Positions 25,350 through 32,841 of a DNA stretch of 64,000 bases are shown piece after piece. The notes beneath the pieces are model-generated. The model was given only the letters and a program-made list of their open reading frames with translations. It ran no database searches and was not told the origin of the DNA. Each line of letters begins with the position of its first letter. The stretch's first letter is position 1. The stretch is from Paracoccus amoyensis (GTDB taxonomy: Bacteria > Pseudomonadota > Alphaproteobacteria > Rhodobacterales > Rhodobacteraceae). The translations under genes were made by a program, and so were the position numbers. The stretch covers positions 248,001 through 312,000 of the forward strand of contig NZ_JACOQL010000005.1 in assembly GCF_014490725.1 (NCBI RefSeq), in the 5' to 3' direction.

Positions 25350-25460
25350 GAAAGATCCTTTCGGTCGGTTTGGGGTTAAGGAGGTTTGCGGGGGCCAGTT
25401 GAAGGTCCGGGCTGCGTCTCGCAAACTATGCCGGTGTTGGGATGTCGTTCGGGGGTTGCG

Positions 25461-25916
25461 ATGATGGGTCTTGGATTGCGGCGAGCCGCGGGTTGTTTGT
25501 CAGAGGCGCGCACCGCGCTCGCGCTTGTCGCCAGCCTGGTCGTGTCGGCCTGTGTGCCGACGGAGGTCTCGGCACCGGCACCTATGACACCGTCACGTTT
25601 CGATTTTGCCGGGCAGGTCAACCGGGTGGTCGATGGCGATACCTTCTGGATCAGCGGCCAACGTACCCGCATCCGGGTCTGGGGGCTCGACGCGCCAGAA
25701 ATCGGCCGGGCAGGTGGATCGGCAGCCACGGCGCAGTTGTCAGGCCTCGTCTCCGGGCGATCCGTCCAGTGCCGTCTGCGCGACGTGGATCGCTATGGGC
25801 GGATCGTCGGGCAATGCTGGCTGCCGGACGGGCGCGATATTGCGGCGGCGATGATCGCCAGCGGAACCGCGCGCGAATATTGCCGCTTCTCGGGCAATTA
25901 TTACGGCACCTGCTGA
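25461..25916 (+). CDS. Thermonuclease-family lipoprotein (moron)
   Basis: A 151-residue protein on the strand opposite to the tail operon. It has a lipoprotein-like signal (LALVASLVVSAC, Cys about residue 31) and an SNase domain: VNRVVDGDTFWISGQRTRIR, VWGLDAPEIGRAGG and DVDRYGRIVGQCWLPDGRDI, with catalytic-type Arg/Asp/Glu positions present. SNase-fold enzymes cut DNA or RNA with calcium. As an exported nuclease inserted between tail genes it is probably a moron that benefits the lysogen or blocks competing phage DNA; that role is inference. Two ATGs at 25461 and 25464 are possible starts. Confidence 0.85.
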   Translation: MMGLGLRRAAGCLSEARTALALVASLVVSACVPTEVSAPAPMTPSRFDFAGQVNRVVDGDTFWISGQRTRIRVWGLDAPEIGRAGGSAATAQLSGLVSGRSVQCRLRDVDRYGRIVGQCWLPDGRDIAAAMIASGTAREYCRFSGNYYGTC

Positions 25917-25923
25917 GGGACGC

Positions 25924-26343
25924 TCAGGACAACGGGTCTGCCACCGTGTAGTGCAGGATCACCGGGATCACCGCCGCCTTCAGGCTGGCTGCACCTTCGA
26001 CAGGCAGATCGACCGGGCGCGGCGCCTCTGCCTCGACCCAGTCGCAAATCCCGCCCAGCGTGCGGTCGGATGCGAGCGCCGCACCGATGCTGGCGCAGAG
26101 AACGTCGAACGTAGCGTCACGGTCGGAGCCCTGCACGACCGCCTCGATCTCGGCGCGGTGCTGGTAGTGGTAGGTCAGCGGGGACAGCGTGACTTCAGGC
26201 TCGCCCGGTTCACCGTCGCGCAGGATCAGCAGTCCGGCCGACAGCACGCGTTCGGGTAAGACGTCGCCGCGCAGGACTACGGAGGGCAGCGCCGATAGCC
26301 GAGTGTGCAGCGCGGCGAGAATGGATTCGCGGCTAGTCAGCAC
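25924..26343 (-). CDS. Minor tail/tail-terminator-like protein
   Basis: A 139-residue protein: MLTSRESILAALHTRLSALP, VLRGDVLPERVLSAGLLILR, DGEPGEPEVTLSPLTYHYQH, RAEIEAVVQGSDRDATFDVL, then VILHYTVADPLS. Small proteins with this RESILAAL...L start and HYQHRAEIE core sit between connector and tail-tube genes in related prophages and match the tail-terminator position. Some databases call it acyl-CoA transferase, which its size does not support. Confidence 0.72.
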   Translation of the reverse strand: MLTSRESILAALHTRLSALPSVVLRGDVLPERVLSAGLLILRDGEPGEPEVTLSPLTYHYQHRAEIEAVVQGSDRDATFDVLCASIGAALASDRTLGGICDWVEAEAPRPVDLPVEGAASLKAAVIPVILHYTVADPLS

Positions 26344-26407
26344 GAAGTAGGTTCCTATTTCAAAATGTTTTGATTATCGTTCTGCTAGGATCGAATGGAG
26401 TTGACCT

Positions 26408-26821
26408 GTGGCGGAACGTCTGACGGAAACGAATTCCAAGCGCTCTAAGGAATTGGTCGAAACCGAAAGGCTGGTTGAGGGATGGAGTGGGTCGGTGCCA
26501 GATCCTGAAATCCTCGTCCGCTATGAGAGTATTATGCCTGGTGCGGTAGAGCGAATTTTGGATATGGCGGAGGAAGAGCAGAAGCAGAGAATATCACTTC
26601 AAATCGAGATTTTGAAAGCGGAAACGAAATCTCTGCTCTTGACGCGCATCGTAGCTTTCGGACTTCAGGTCTCTAGTATTCTACTTTCTGTCGCTATTTA
26701 TATATACTCAGATCGGCCGAGTAGCCTCTTTTTTTCGATTGCTATTCTTGCCTTTCCGGCTCTTTCCGCATTGGTTGCATACTTCTTTTTCATGCGGAAA
26801 CATGAGGGGGAAGAAGAATGA
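26408..26821 (+). CDS. DUF2335-like membrane protein (moron)
   Basis: A 137-residue protein with the DUF2335 signature in its middle (IMPGAVERILDMAEEEQKQR) followed by two adjacent membrane segments (about 80-98 and 105-128). The predicted topology is a short helical cytoplasmic N-terminus and a hairpin in the inner membrane. It is on the strand opposite to the phage structural genes and visibly richer in A+T than its neighbours, so it was probably acquired separately. The stop overlaps the start of the next membrane-protein gene (ATGA). Function unknown; membrane pairs inserted this way in prophages are often exclusion or defence functions. Confidence 0.8.
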   Translation: MAERLTETNSKRSKELVETERLVEGWSGSVPDPEILVRYESIMPGAVERILDMAEEEQKQRISLQIEILKAETKSLLLTRIVAFGLQVSSILLSVAIYIYSDRPSSLFFSIAILAFPALSALVAYFFFMRKHEGEEE

Positions 26822-27219
26822 GTTCTCCCGATAAACTGATTTCCATGCTTGAGCGGGCTGCGCCGGTTCTTGAGAGTTTAAATAATCAGGAAGCAGCAAA
26901 AATTGCTTATCAGGAAATCGTCGATGCGTTGAAGGATGATCGAGAGCATCGCGCGACGGAGGCGGCTCGGCTCTGGGCGTATCGGAGATTTGCACTTCTT
27001 CTTGCTTTTTCGCTCGGGATTGGAACAATGTTAATAGCTGGTTTTAGCGTTTATAAATCCGGGAGTGTTTCCATTGGAACTGGATTGCTTCTGAGTTCAA
27101 TACTGGCTCTTGGTTCTGCGTTTCTTTGGGGGTTCAGGCCACAAAAGGAACTGGATGGAAGCGCTTCGGCGTTCTCATTTTTGGCGAAAAGAAGCGAAAC
27201 AAGGGGCAGTGATGGCTAG
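26818..27219 (+). CDS. Hypothetical two-helix membrane protein, partner of the DUF2335-like protein
   Basis: A 133-residue protein. It has an amphipathic helical start (MSSPDKLISMLERAAPVLES, AKIAYQEIVDALKDDREHRA) and two membrane segments (about 60-82 and 88-106). I recognise no family. It is coupled by a 4-bp overlap to the DUF2335-like gene and shares its low GC, so the two probably act as one unit. No terminator is obvious before the convergent DUF6441 gene at 27261. Confidence 0.7.
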   Translation: MSSPDKLISMLERAAPVLESLNNQEAAKIAYQEIVDALKDDREHRATEAARLWAYRRFALLLAFSLGIGTMLIAGFSVYKSGSVSIGTGLLLSSILALGSAFLWGFRPQKELDGSASAFSFLAKRSETRGSDG

Positions 27220-27260
27220 CCAATTTTCAGTAGAGTATATATAGCCCTGTAAGTGGAATT

Positions 27261-27893
27261 TCAGGGCGGTGATTTTCTTGTCCACTTCCCGACGATCTGC
27301 CCCAGCACCGCATCCGCTGCATACTCTGCATCCCTTGCCAGATCCAGCCTTTTGGGCAGCCTGACCTGCGGCACCAGCAGGAAGATTGGCACGGTGGCAT
27401 GCCCGCGCCCGGTTTTCGATCTGGAGGCCACAGCGCGGCCCTTGGTATTCAACCGTCCTTCGGCGACCAGCAGGCTGGGCCCACGCCTGCGATAGACGAA
27501 CCGCAGGCGCAGCCCGGTCCGCCGTTCCCATTCGCCCGGGGTAATCCGCCCGCCGCGCAGGGATTTCCCGGCGGCTTCCGTAGGGATCGCCAGCCAGAAC
27601 CCGTCGCGCGAGCGGATCAGCGGTCCGGCATTATGGGCGCCGATGATCACCGGGGCCTTGAACCAGACCAGCGCGGTCGCGTTCAGGCTGTCCCCCGCCT
27701 TCGGATAGGTGGCATTGCGGATCGAATTCCCAAGGCGGCGCCCCAATCCCGCCCCGGTGATCTGCCCGCGCCATGCGGTCTTGAGGCCTGTGCCCGCCTC
27801 GCGCATGGCGCCGGTCACGGCCTTTTCGCCGGCCTCGATCTCGGCCTGCATCAGGGCGACCAGATCGGGGTCGATGTCGAGTTTCAGCCTCAA
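27261..27893 (-). CDS. DUF6441 family phage neck/connector protein
   Basis: A 210-residue protein: LMQAEIEAGEKAVTGAMREA, GTGLKTAWRGQITGAGLGRR, LGNSIRNATYPKAGDSLNAT and PLIRSRDGFWLAIPTEAAGK are DUF6441 features. The genomic slot, after the small connector gene and before the tail terminator, matches HK97 gp10-like head-tail connectors. It overlaps the upstream gene by 4 bp. Confidence 0.82.
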   Translation of the reverse strand: MRLKLDIDPDLVALMQAEIEAGEKAVTGAMREAGTGLKTAWRGQITGAGLGRRLGNSIRNATYPKAGDSLNATALVWFKAPVIIGAHNAGPLIRSRDGFWLAIPTEAAGKSLRGGRITPGEWERRTGLRLRFVYRRRGPSLLVAEGRLNTKGRAVASRSKTGRGHATVPIFLLVPQVRLPKRLDLARDAEYAADAVLGQIVGKWTRKSPP

Positions 27894-28204
27894 GTTGGCA
27901 CCAATTCCACGGTCCAGATCAGCCGGTCGCGGTCGCGGAGCGGCTCACCCTGGATCGCATAACTGTCGGCACCGATGACGATCAGATCGCCCGGTCTGGG
28001 ATCGGGCAGATCGCTGACCCGGATATCGGCGGTCAGGGTGTCGGACAGGATCCGCGCCGATCCGAACTCGGTGATCCGGTCCGGCGCGCGGCGGATCAGC
28101 CGGATCGGACGTTCTTCGCTGGTTCCGGCGGCGATCCAGACGGCTGGAGTGCCCATGTCGGGATGCGCGAAGATGCGGTCCAAGGCGGCGGCAAACGCGG
28201 TCAT
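27890..28204 (-). CDS. Small head-tail joining protein
   Basis: A 104-residue protein (FAAALDRIFAHPDMGTPAVW; DLPDPRPGDLIVIGADSYAI; WTVELVPT) of the all-beta head-tail stopper type (lambda gpFII-like) by size, position and the GD-x-hydrophobic turn. Its start shares one base with the stop of the capsid gene. Confidence 0.7.
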   Translation of the reverse strand: MTAFAAALDRIFAHPDMGTPAVWIAAGTSEERPIRLIRRAPDRITEFGSARILSDTLTADIRVSDLPDPRPGDLIVIGADSYAIQGEPLRDRDRLIWTVELVPT

Positions 28205-29226
28205 CAGTTCGAACTGTGCAGCCGGATCGCGAGGCGCGGGCGCTTGTTCACCGGCAGGATCGAGGATTCGGTCATCAGATCGACCCAGCGTCCCTTGGGG
28301 TCGAGATGCTGGCGGGCATAGAGTGGCAAGCCGATGGTATTGGCGGTTTCCAGGAGGTTCGCTGGTCCGCCATAGGTGGTGAAGGTGTCCATGGTGCCGG
28401 TCGGGAAGGCGATGCCCTCGTTCGCCGGGACCAGACGTTCCGATGCCTTGGTCGAGAGCGTCACAGCGCCCGCATATTCCTCGAAGAGGATGCCGGCGAA
28501 GGGGAAGTTGCGACGGACATCCTGCCTGAGCGGCTGGGCGCCAGTCGCGGCGTAGAACTTGTAGGCCTCCTCGGTCTTCGGGTGCGAGATCAGCTTGTCG
28601 AAGAACTCGCGACTGACCAGGGCATGGACGCCAGACATGCTCTCGCCCAGAAGATTGTCCTCGACGGCGCGCAGCACCTCGCGGACCTTGCCCTGAATGT
28701 TCGTGCCAGCGGTGCCCAGTGCGAAGTCGACGCTGATCTGCGCGATGCCGAATTCGGTGAAGTAATTGTAGAGGGTGGTCCCGGCCCCGTCCTTCACGAT
28801 GCCGCGCAGGGCGTTCATCTCCATGTATTCGCGGGTCTGGGCGTGCTTGCGGCGCATCAAAGTGAGTTTCCGCGTCATCACCGCGACCAGCGGATCGGCC
28901 TCGTCCCCGGCACCGATGGCCGGAACACCCTGAATATCGGCTGGCAGAATGACATCGTCATGCGGAATCCAGGGCAGCGCGAAACTGCGCATGGCGCGAC
29001 CCTCGCGCGATCCGACTGTGGCGGGACCGCCCAGCGGCACGGAGGGCAGGAGGCTCAGCACGCCTTCGATCTGTTCGATGATGACGCTGCGCTGGGAGAC
29101 GCCCTCGAAGCGGAAGAGGCCCAGTTCTCCGAGGCGGGTATAGAGGTTCGGCAGGATATTGATGGCCTGCGTCATCTCGGCAAGCGAATAGCCGCCGGCA
29201 TCGAAGGGATTGCGGAGGATGGTCAT
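28204..29226 (-). CDS. Major capsid protein, gpE family
   Basis: From ATG 29226 the product is 340 residues: FDAGGYSLAEMTQAINILPN, LFRFEGVSQRSVIIEQIEGV, FALPWIPHDDVILPADIQG, LTLMRRKHAQTREYMEMNAL, and the C-terminal DLMTESSILPVNKRPRLAIR block. These are the hallmarks of the lambda gpE family of HK97-fold capsid proteins. The upstream decoration protein and S49 protease with nested scaffold complete a lambda-type head module. Confidence 0.93.
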   Translation of the reverse strand: MTILRNPFDAGGYSLAEMTQAINILPNLYTRLGELGLFRFEGVSQRSVIIEQIEGVLSLLPSVPLGGPATVGSREGRAMRSFALPWIPHDDVILPADIQGVPAIGAGDEADPLVAVMTRKLTLMRRKHAQTREYMEMNALRGIVKDGAGTTLYNYFTEFGIAQISVDFALGTAGTNIQGKVREVLRAVEDNLLGESMSGVHALVSREFFDKLISHPKTEEAYKFYAATGAQPLRQDVRRNFPFAGILFEEYAGAVTLSTKASERLVPANEGIAFPTGTMDTFTTYGGPANLLETANTIGLPLYARQHLDPKGRWVDLMTESSILPVNKRPRLAIRLHSSN

Positions 29227-29306
29227 GGGAAAACCTTGTCGGAAAGGAGGGGAAAGGAGCGATGCCGTCGGGACGGTTCGCAACTGCCGCGCGGGTTCGT
29301 AACCCG

Positions 29307-29687
29307 TCAGGCGCTGTCGCGGATGACGATGCCCAGCGCGGTCAGTTCGGTGTGCTTGGTAGCGATCTTGGCCGCGTCATCGACACTGCCATCGTAGAAG
29401 AGGGCGTCGCGCGACAGGATCGCCGGGCCGCGCGCCAGAAGGATGCCGGTCGCTTCCGCAAGCCGCGTGTCGACCGGATAGAGCAGAATGCCCGCAGCGG
29501 TTTCTGCGCCATCGCTGCCGCCATGGCTGGCATATGTGTATTGGCCGCTGACGGTGATGCGGCCCAGAACCGCGCCTGCCGGGTATTCGGTGCCTTCGGC
29601 AAGGGTCACGGTCTCGCGGGTGTAATTCGAGTTCAGCTCATATTTGAGTGCATCGCCCATGCTGGGCGGCTGGGTCAGGACGGGCAT
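29307..29687 (-). CDS. Head decoration protein (gpD-like)
   Basis: A 126-residue protein with YELNSNYTRETVTLAEGTEY, PAGAVLGRITVSGQY and AAGILLYPVDTR, typical of lambda gpD-like capsid stabilising proteins that bind at the capsid threefold sites. It lies directly upstream of the capsid gene, as in lambda. Confidence 0.88.
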   Translation of the reverse strand: MPVLTQPPSMGDALKYELNSNYTRETVTLAEGTEYPAGAVLGRITVSGQYTYASHGGSDGAETAAGILLYPVDTRLAEATGILLARGPAILSRDALFYDGSVDDAAKIATKHTELTALGIVIRDSA

Positions 29688-29716
29688 GTGGGGATCTCCA
29701 AAGTGTCAGCAGCCGA

Positions 29717-30136
29717 TCAGCGCTGGGCGCTGTCGGCGGATTTGCGGGCGGCAGTGACGAGCGGGCTCGGCTTGTTTGTGGGCGCGGGCGCGCTGGCCAG
29801 AATGCCGCTGGCATCGCTTCTGGCCGCGAGGCTGTCGAGGATCTGGCCGCGCAGCGCCTCGGGCTTCACCCCGCGCCGAAGGGCATCGGCGGCGTCCAGG
29901 GTGACACCCAGCTTGGCCGCCTGCGCGCAGATCGAGGCAACTTCGGCCGCCTCGGCGCGGATGGCATCGGCGGTGGCATCGACCTGGTTGGCAGTCGCTG
30001 CGGCGCCGGGCGTGGGCGATCCCGCCGTCGCTTGCTGTGCCGTCGGCGCGGCGGGTTGCTTCGGCGTGGCGGTGGTGCCGGGTGCGTCGGCTTGCGGGTC
30101 CGGCGTTTGGGCATCGGCATCCGTCTGATCGTTCAT
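29717..30136 (-). CDS. Nested in-frame scaffold protein (Nu3-like)
   Basis: Inside the protease gene an ATG at 30136 (MNDQTDADAQTPDPQADAPG) is preceded by AGGAGATGATC, a strong ribosome site that has no reason to be there otherwise. It gives a 139-residue acidic, Pro/Ala-rich then helical protein identical to the protease C-terminus. This copies the lambda C/Nu3 arrangement in which a separate scaffold is made from an internal start. Confidence 0.75.
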   Translation of the reverse strand: MNDQTDADAQTPDPQADAPGTTATPKQPAAPTAQQATAGSPTPGAAATANQVDATADAIRAEAAEVASICAQAAKLGVTLDAADALRRGVKPEALRGQILDSLAARSDASGILASAPAPTNKPSPLVTAARKSADSAQR

Positions 30137-31114
30137 GATCATCTCCTGCTTTGGGTGGGGTGGTGAAAGGGTTTGGCGCTGCGGTGCGCGGCCGACCGGC
30201 AGAGCAGGGCGGTTGAGGCTATCGGCAAAGGTGCGAAAGGCGGCGCGGGGATCGGCCACGGCATCGGCGAGACCGGCGTCGACGGCGGGGGCACCCCGCA
30301 AGATCGCGGCGTCGGTGGCGAGCGCCGCGTCTTTGCTCAGCTTGGCGCCCCGCCCGGCAGCGACGGTCTCCGCGAAGAGGATGCGCAGATCCTCCAGTTC
30401 CGCCTGCAACCGGTCGCGGATGCCCTCTGGCAGCGCGGCATAGGGGTTGCCATCGGCCTTTCGGGCCCCGGCATGGATCAGCGTCACCGCCACGCCCTTC
30501 TGCGCCAGCATGCCGGACATGTCGGTATGCATGGTGATGACACCGATGCTGCCCGCCGCCCCGGTGCGGGGCAGGGTGATGCGGGTCGCCTGCGAGGCCA
30601 GTGCATAACCGGCCGAGAGCGCGTGTTCGGCGAGGAAAGCGTGCACCGGCTTTGCAGCCCGCGCGGCACGAATGCGGTCGGCGAGATCAAACGCGCCTGC
30701 GACCTCGCCACCGAAGCTGTCGATTTCCAGGGCGATGCCGCGAATGGCAGAGTCAGAAACCGCCGCGTCGATCTGGGCGGCAAGCCCCTCATAGGAAGTC
30801 AGCCCGGAGCTCTGACCGATCCAGGCGCCGCGATGGACCAGCGTTCCGGCAATGGCGATCACCGCCACGCCATCGATGATCGGGAAGGGCGCATCGGCGT
30901 TGTCACCATGGCGCTGGGCGAGGTCGCCGCCGATCAGCGACGCGCGGGCGGTTTGCCGGGCGTCGATCAAGTCCGGTTCTGCGACCGCTGCGTCAAAACT
31001 GATCTCTTGCCCGGTGATGCGGGGACCGAGGCCGGAGAGGAAGGCCAGCGCCTTGGCGGGTGCGATCATCAGCGGCGTGTCGAAGGCGCGCTGGGCGATC
31101 TGGGCATGATGCAT
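29717..31114 (-). CDS. S49-family capsid maturation protease with C-terminal scaffold domain
   Basis: A 465-residue lambda gpC-like protein. The ClpP/crotonase-fold S49 domain covers about residues 80-300: IDGVAVIAIAGTLVHRGAWI, EIDSFGGEVAGAFDLADRIR, the nucleophile region AEHALSAGYALASQA and GVITMHTDMSGML. From about residue 325 the sequence becomes Ala/Pro/Thr-rich and then helical, the scaffold part. The protease matures the prohead. A nested scaffold start is present at 30136. The ATG at 31114 shares a base with the portal stop. Confidence 0.9.
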   Translation of the reverse strand: MHHAQIAQRAFDTPLMIAPAKALAFLSGLGPRITGQEISFDAAVAEPDLIDARQTARASLIGGDLAQRHGDNADAPFPIIDGVAVIAIAGTLVHRGAWIGQSSGLTSYEGLAAQIDAAVSDSAIRGIALEIDSFGGEVAGAFDLADRIRAARAAKPVHAFLAEHALSAGYALASQATRITLPRTGAAGSIGVITMHTDMSGMLAQKGVAVTLIHAGARKADGNPYAALPEGIRDRLQAELEDLRILFAETVAAGRGAKLSKDAALATDAAILRGAPAVDAGLADAVADPRAAFRTFADSLNRPALPVGRAPQRQTLSPPHPKQEMIMNDQTDADAQTPDPQADAPGTTATPKQPAAPTAQQATAGSPTPGAAATANQVDATADAIRAEAAEVASICAQAAKLGVTLDAADALRRGVKPEALRGQILDSLAARSDASGILASAPAPTNKPSPLVTAARKSADSAQR

Positions 31115-32622
31115 CAGCGGTCCTCCTTGGGCTTGGTCTCGTCGTCGTCTGCGTCGGCGACACGGTCTTCGTCATCGTTTTTGCCGTCGCTGGTGTCCGT
31201 GCCACCACCAGTCGCCTCACCCTTCGGCCCCCGCGCGGGCGATCCAGGGCGGCGGAAATCGAGGCCCAGCGCCGCTTCGCGTTTGCGCTCCGCCGCAATC
31301 TCGCGGTCGACCTGCTCGGCGTCATAGCCGCGCTCGGAGATCGCCTGGCTGCGGGATTTGAGACCCGCCTCGATCTGCAGGATCTCGGCCGAGGCATCCT
31401 TCATCGGATCGACCCAGTCCCAGCGCGTTGGCAGCCAGCTGACCGCCTGAAACGCCCGCCGGTCGCGGTCATAGCCGGGCAGGTCGACGGCGCCGGACAG
31501 AACGGCCAGATCGAGCCAGCGCTGCCAGACCGGACGGCAGAGCTGATGGACAATCACGCTGTGCTGGATCGCCGAGACCCGGCGCCGGAAATCCAGCAGC
31601 GCCACGCGGGTGTTCGAGAAATTGCCGCGTGCCGCGTCGCCGGTCAGGTAAGGGTAGGGAATGCCCAGCGCCGCCGCGATCTGCAGCAAGGTGCGGTATT
31701 GAAACGGCTCATAGGTCGAGCCGGAATCCGGTGTGGCTGGGGTTGAAACATCCTCGCCCGGATCGAGACGGACGACCTGCCCCGGTTCGACCTCCAGATC
31801 CTCATCAGTCGGTTCCAGCGGGGTTTCCGGCGCGGGCGAAGTGATGAACATCGCGAACATCGCCGCGGTCTTCTTCCGCTCGAGTTCGGCATCGTCATAG
31901 AGATCCAGCGTGAAGAGCTTGACGATAGCCGGGGCGAAGCGGGAAACGCCGCGCAACTGTCCGGCCTCGACCGGATCAAGGACGTGAATGATGTCGCTGG
32001 CGGTCACGCGCACCGTTTCGCCCGCCAGCCCGGGATCGGTCATGTCGCCCGGGTGGCGGCGCAGCAGGTGATAGGCCACGCGGCGGCCGATGCCGTCGAA
32101 CTCGATGCCCTGACGGATCGTGGCGCCGCCGGGCAGCTCCCGGTTCAGATCCATCGGCAGCATTTCCGAGGGCAGCATCTGCAGCTGCAGCGGCACGGAC
32201 AGCCCGTCGTCGGGGCGTCGCGGACGCAGGCGCAGAAAAACCTCGCCCGCCAAGAACAGCTCGCGGGCGGCGCGGCGCTGAAGGCCGTAGAAATCCGTCA
32301 GCCCCTCGGCATCGGCCTCGTCGGTCCAGCCGAGCCAGAGCTTTTGCAGGCTCTCCTTCTGCGCGGCATCGGCAATCGATGACGAGGGCTTGATCCCGTC
32401 ACCCACGACATTGCTGGCGAAGGCCTCGACGGCGCCCGCCGCATAGCCATTGTTCCGTGCCAGCCAGCGGGCACGGGCCGTGATGGTCTCGCCCGCCCCG
32501 GCGATCAGCGTGTTGACATGCGCCCGGCTGGCGCGGAACCCGCGCAAGCGCCGGTGCGATTGCGCCGCGTCAAACCCGCCGATGATCGCGCCGAGGCGCT
32601 GACGGATGCCGTCGAATGACAT
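31114..32622 (-). CDS. Portal protein, lambda family
   Basis: A 502-residue protein with LRGFRASRAHVNTLIAGAGE, RARWLARNNGYAAGAVEAFA, SNVVGDGIKPS, IRQGIEFDGIGRRVAYHLLR, HVLDPVEAGQLRGVSRFAPA and ERKKTAAMFAMFI: the lambda gpB-type portal family. It forms the dodecameric DNA gate of the capsid. A highly charged Gly/Asp/Lys tail (last about 45 residues) is typical. The gene is 3 bp from gpW and overlaps the protease gene by one base. Confidence 0.93.
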   Translation of the reverse strand: MSFDGIRQRLGAIIGGFDAAQSHRRLRGFRASRAHVNTLIAGAGETITARARWLARNNGYAAGAVEAFASNVVGDGIKPSSSIADAAQKESLQKLWLGWTDEADAEGLTDFYGLQRRAARELFLAGEVFLRLRPRRPDDGLSVPLQLQMLPSEMLPMDLNRELPGGATIRQGIEFDGIGRRVAYHLLRRHPGDMTDPGLAGETVRVTASDIIHVLDPVEAGQLRGVSRFAPAIVKLFTLDLYDDAELERKKTAAMFAMFITSPAPETPLEPTDEDLEVEPGQVVRLDPGEDVSTPATPDSGSTYEPFQYRTLLQIAAALGIPYPYLTGDAARGNFSNTRVALLDFRRRVSAIQHSVIVHQLCRPVWQRWLDLAVLSGAVDLPGYDRDRRAFQAVSWLPTRWDWVDPMKDASAEILQIEAGLKSRSQAISERGYDAEQVDREIAAERKREAALGLDFRRPGSPARGPKGEATGGGTDTSDGKNDDEDRVADADDDETKPKEDR

Positions 32623-32625
32623 GGC

Positions 32626-32838
32626 TCAGAGCCCCTTGGTCGCGACGGTGCCCCAGCGCCTGCGCCGCGCGGCGCCCGTTGCGCGGCCGATCCGGGCCTC
32701 CAGATCGGCAATGGCAGTGGCCAGTTCCGTGTCCGAGCCATAGGCCAGGGTCTTGCCGTCATAGCTGACGCTGCGCAGCCCGCTGAACCGGGCCTCCTGC
32801 AGCGTCGAAAGCAGCGCCCGCATCCGGTCGATCTCCAT
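32626..32838 (-). CDS. gpW-like head-tail joining protein
   Basis: A 70-residue protein (MRALLSTLQEARFSGLRSVS, YDGKTLAYGSDTELATAIAD, LEARIGRATGAARRRRWGTV) with the helix-beta-helix pattern of lambda gpW. It lies between terminase and portal genes as in lambda and plugs the connector after packaging. Confidence 0.87.
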   Translation of the reverse strand: MEIDRMRALLSTLQEARFSGLRSVSYDGKTLAYGSDTELATAIADLEARIGRATGAARRRRWGTVATKGL

Positions 32839-32841
32839 TTC

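Noticed and set aside
24411..25424. Tail-tube start at 25424
   Set aside because: The first 25 residues lack similarity, and a good ribosome site precedes ATG 25349.
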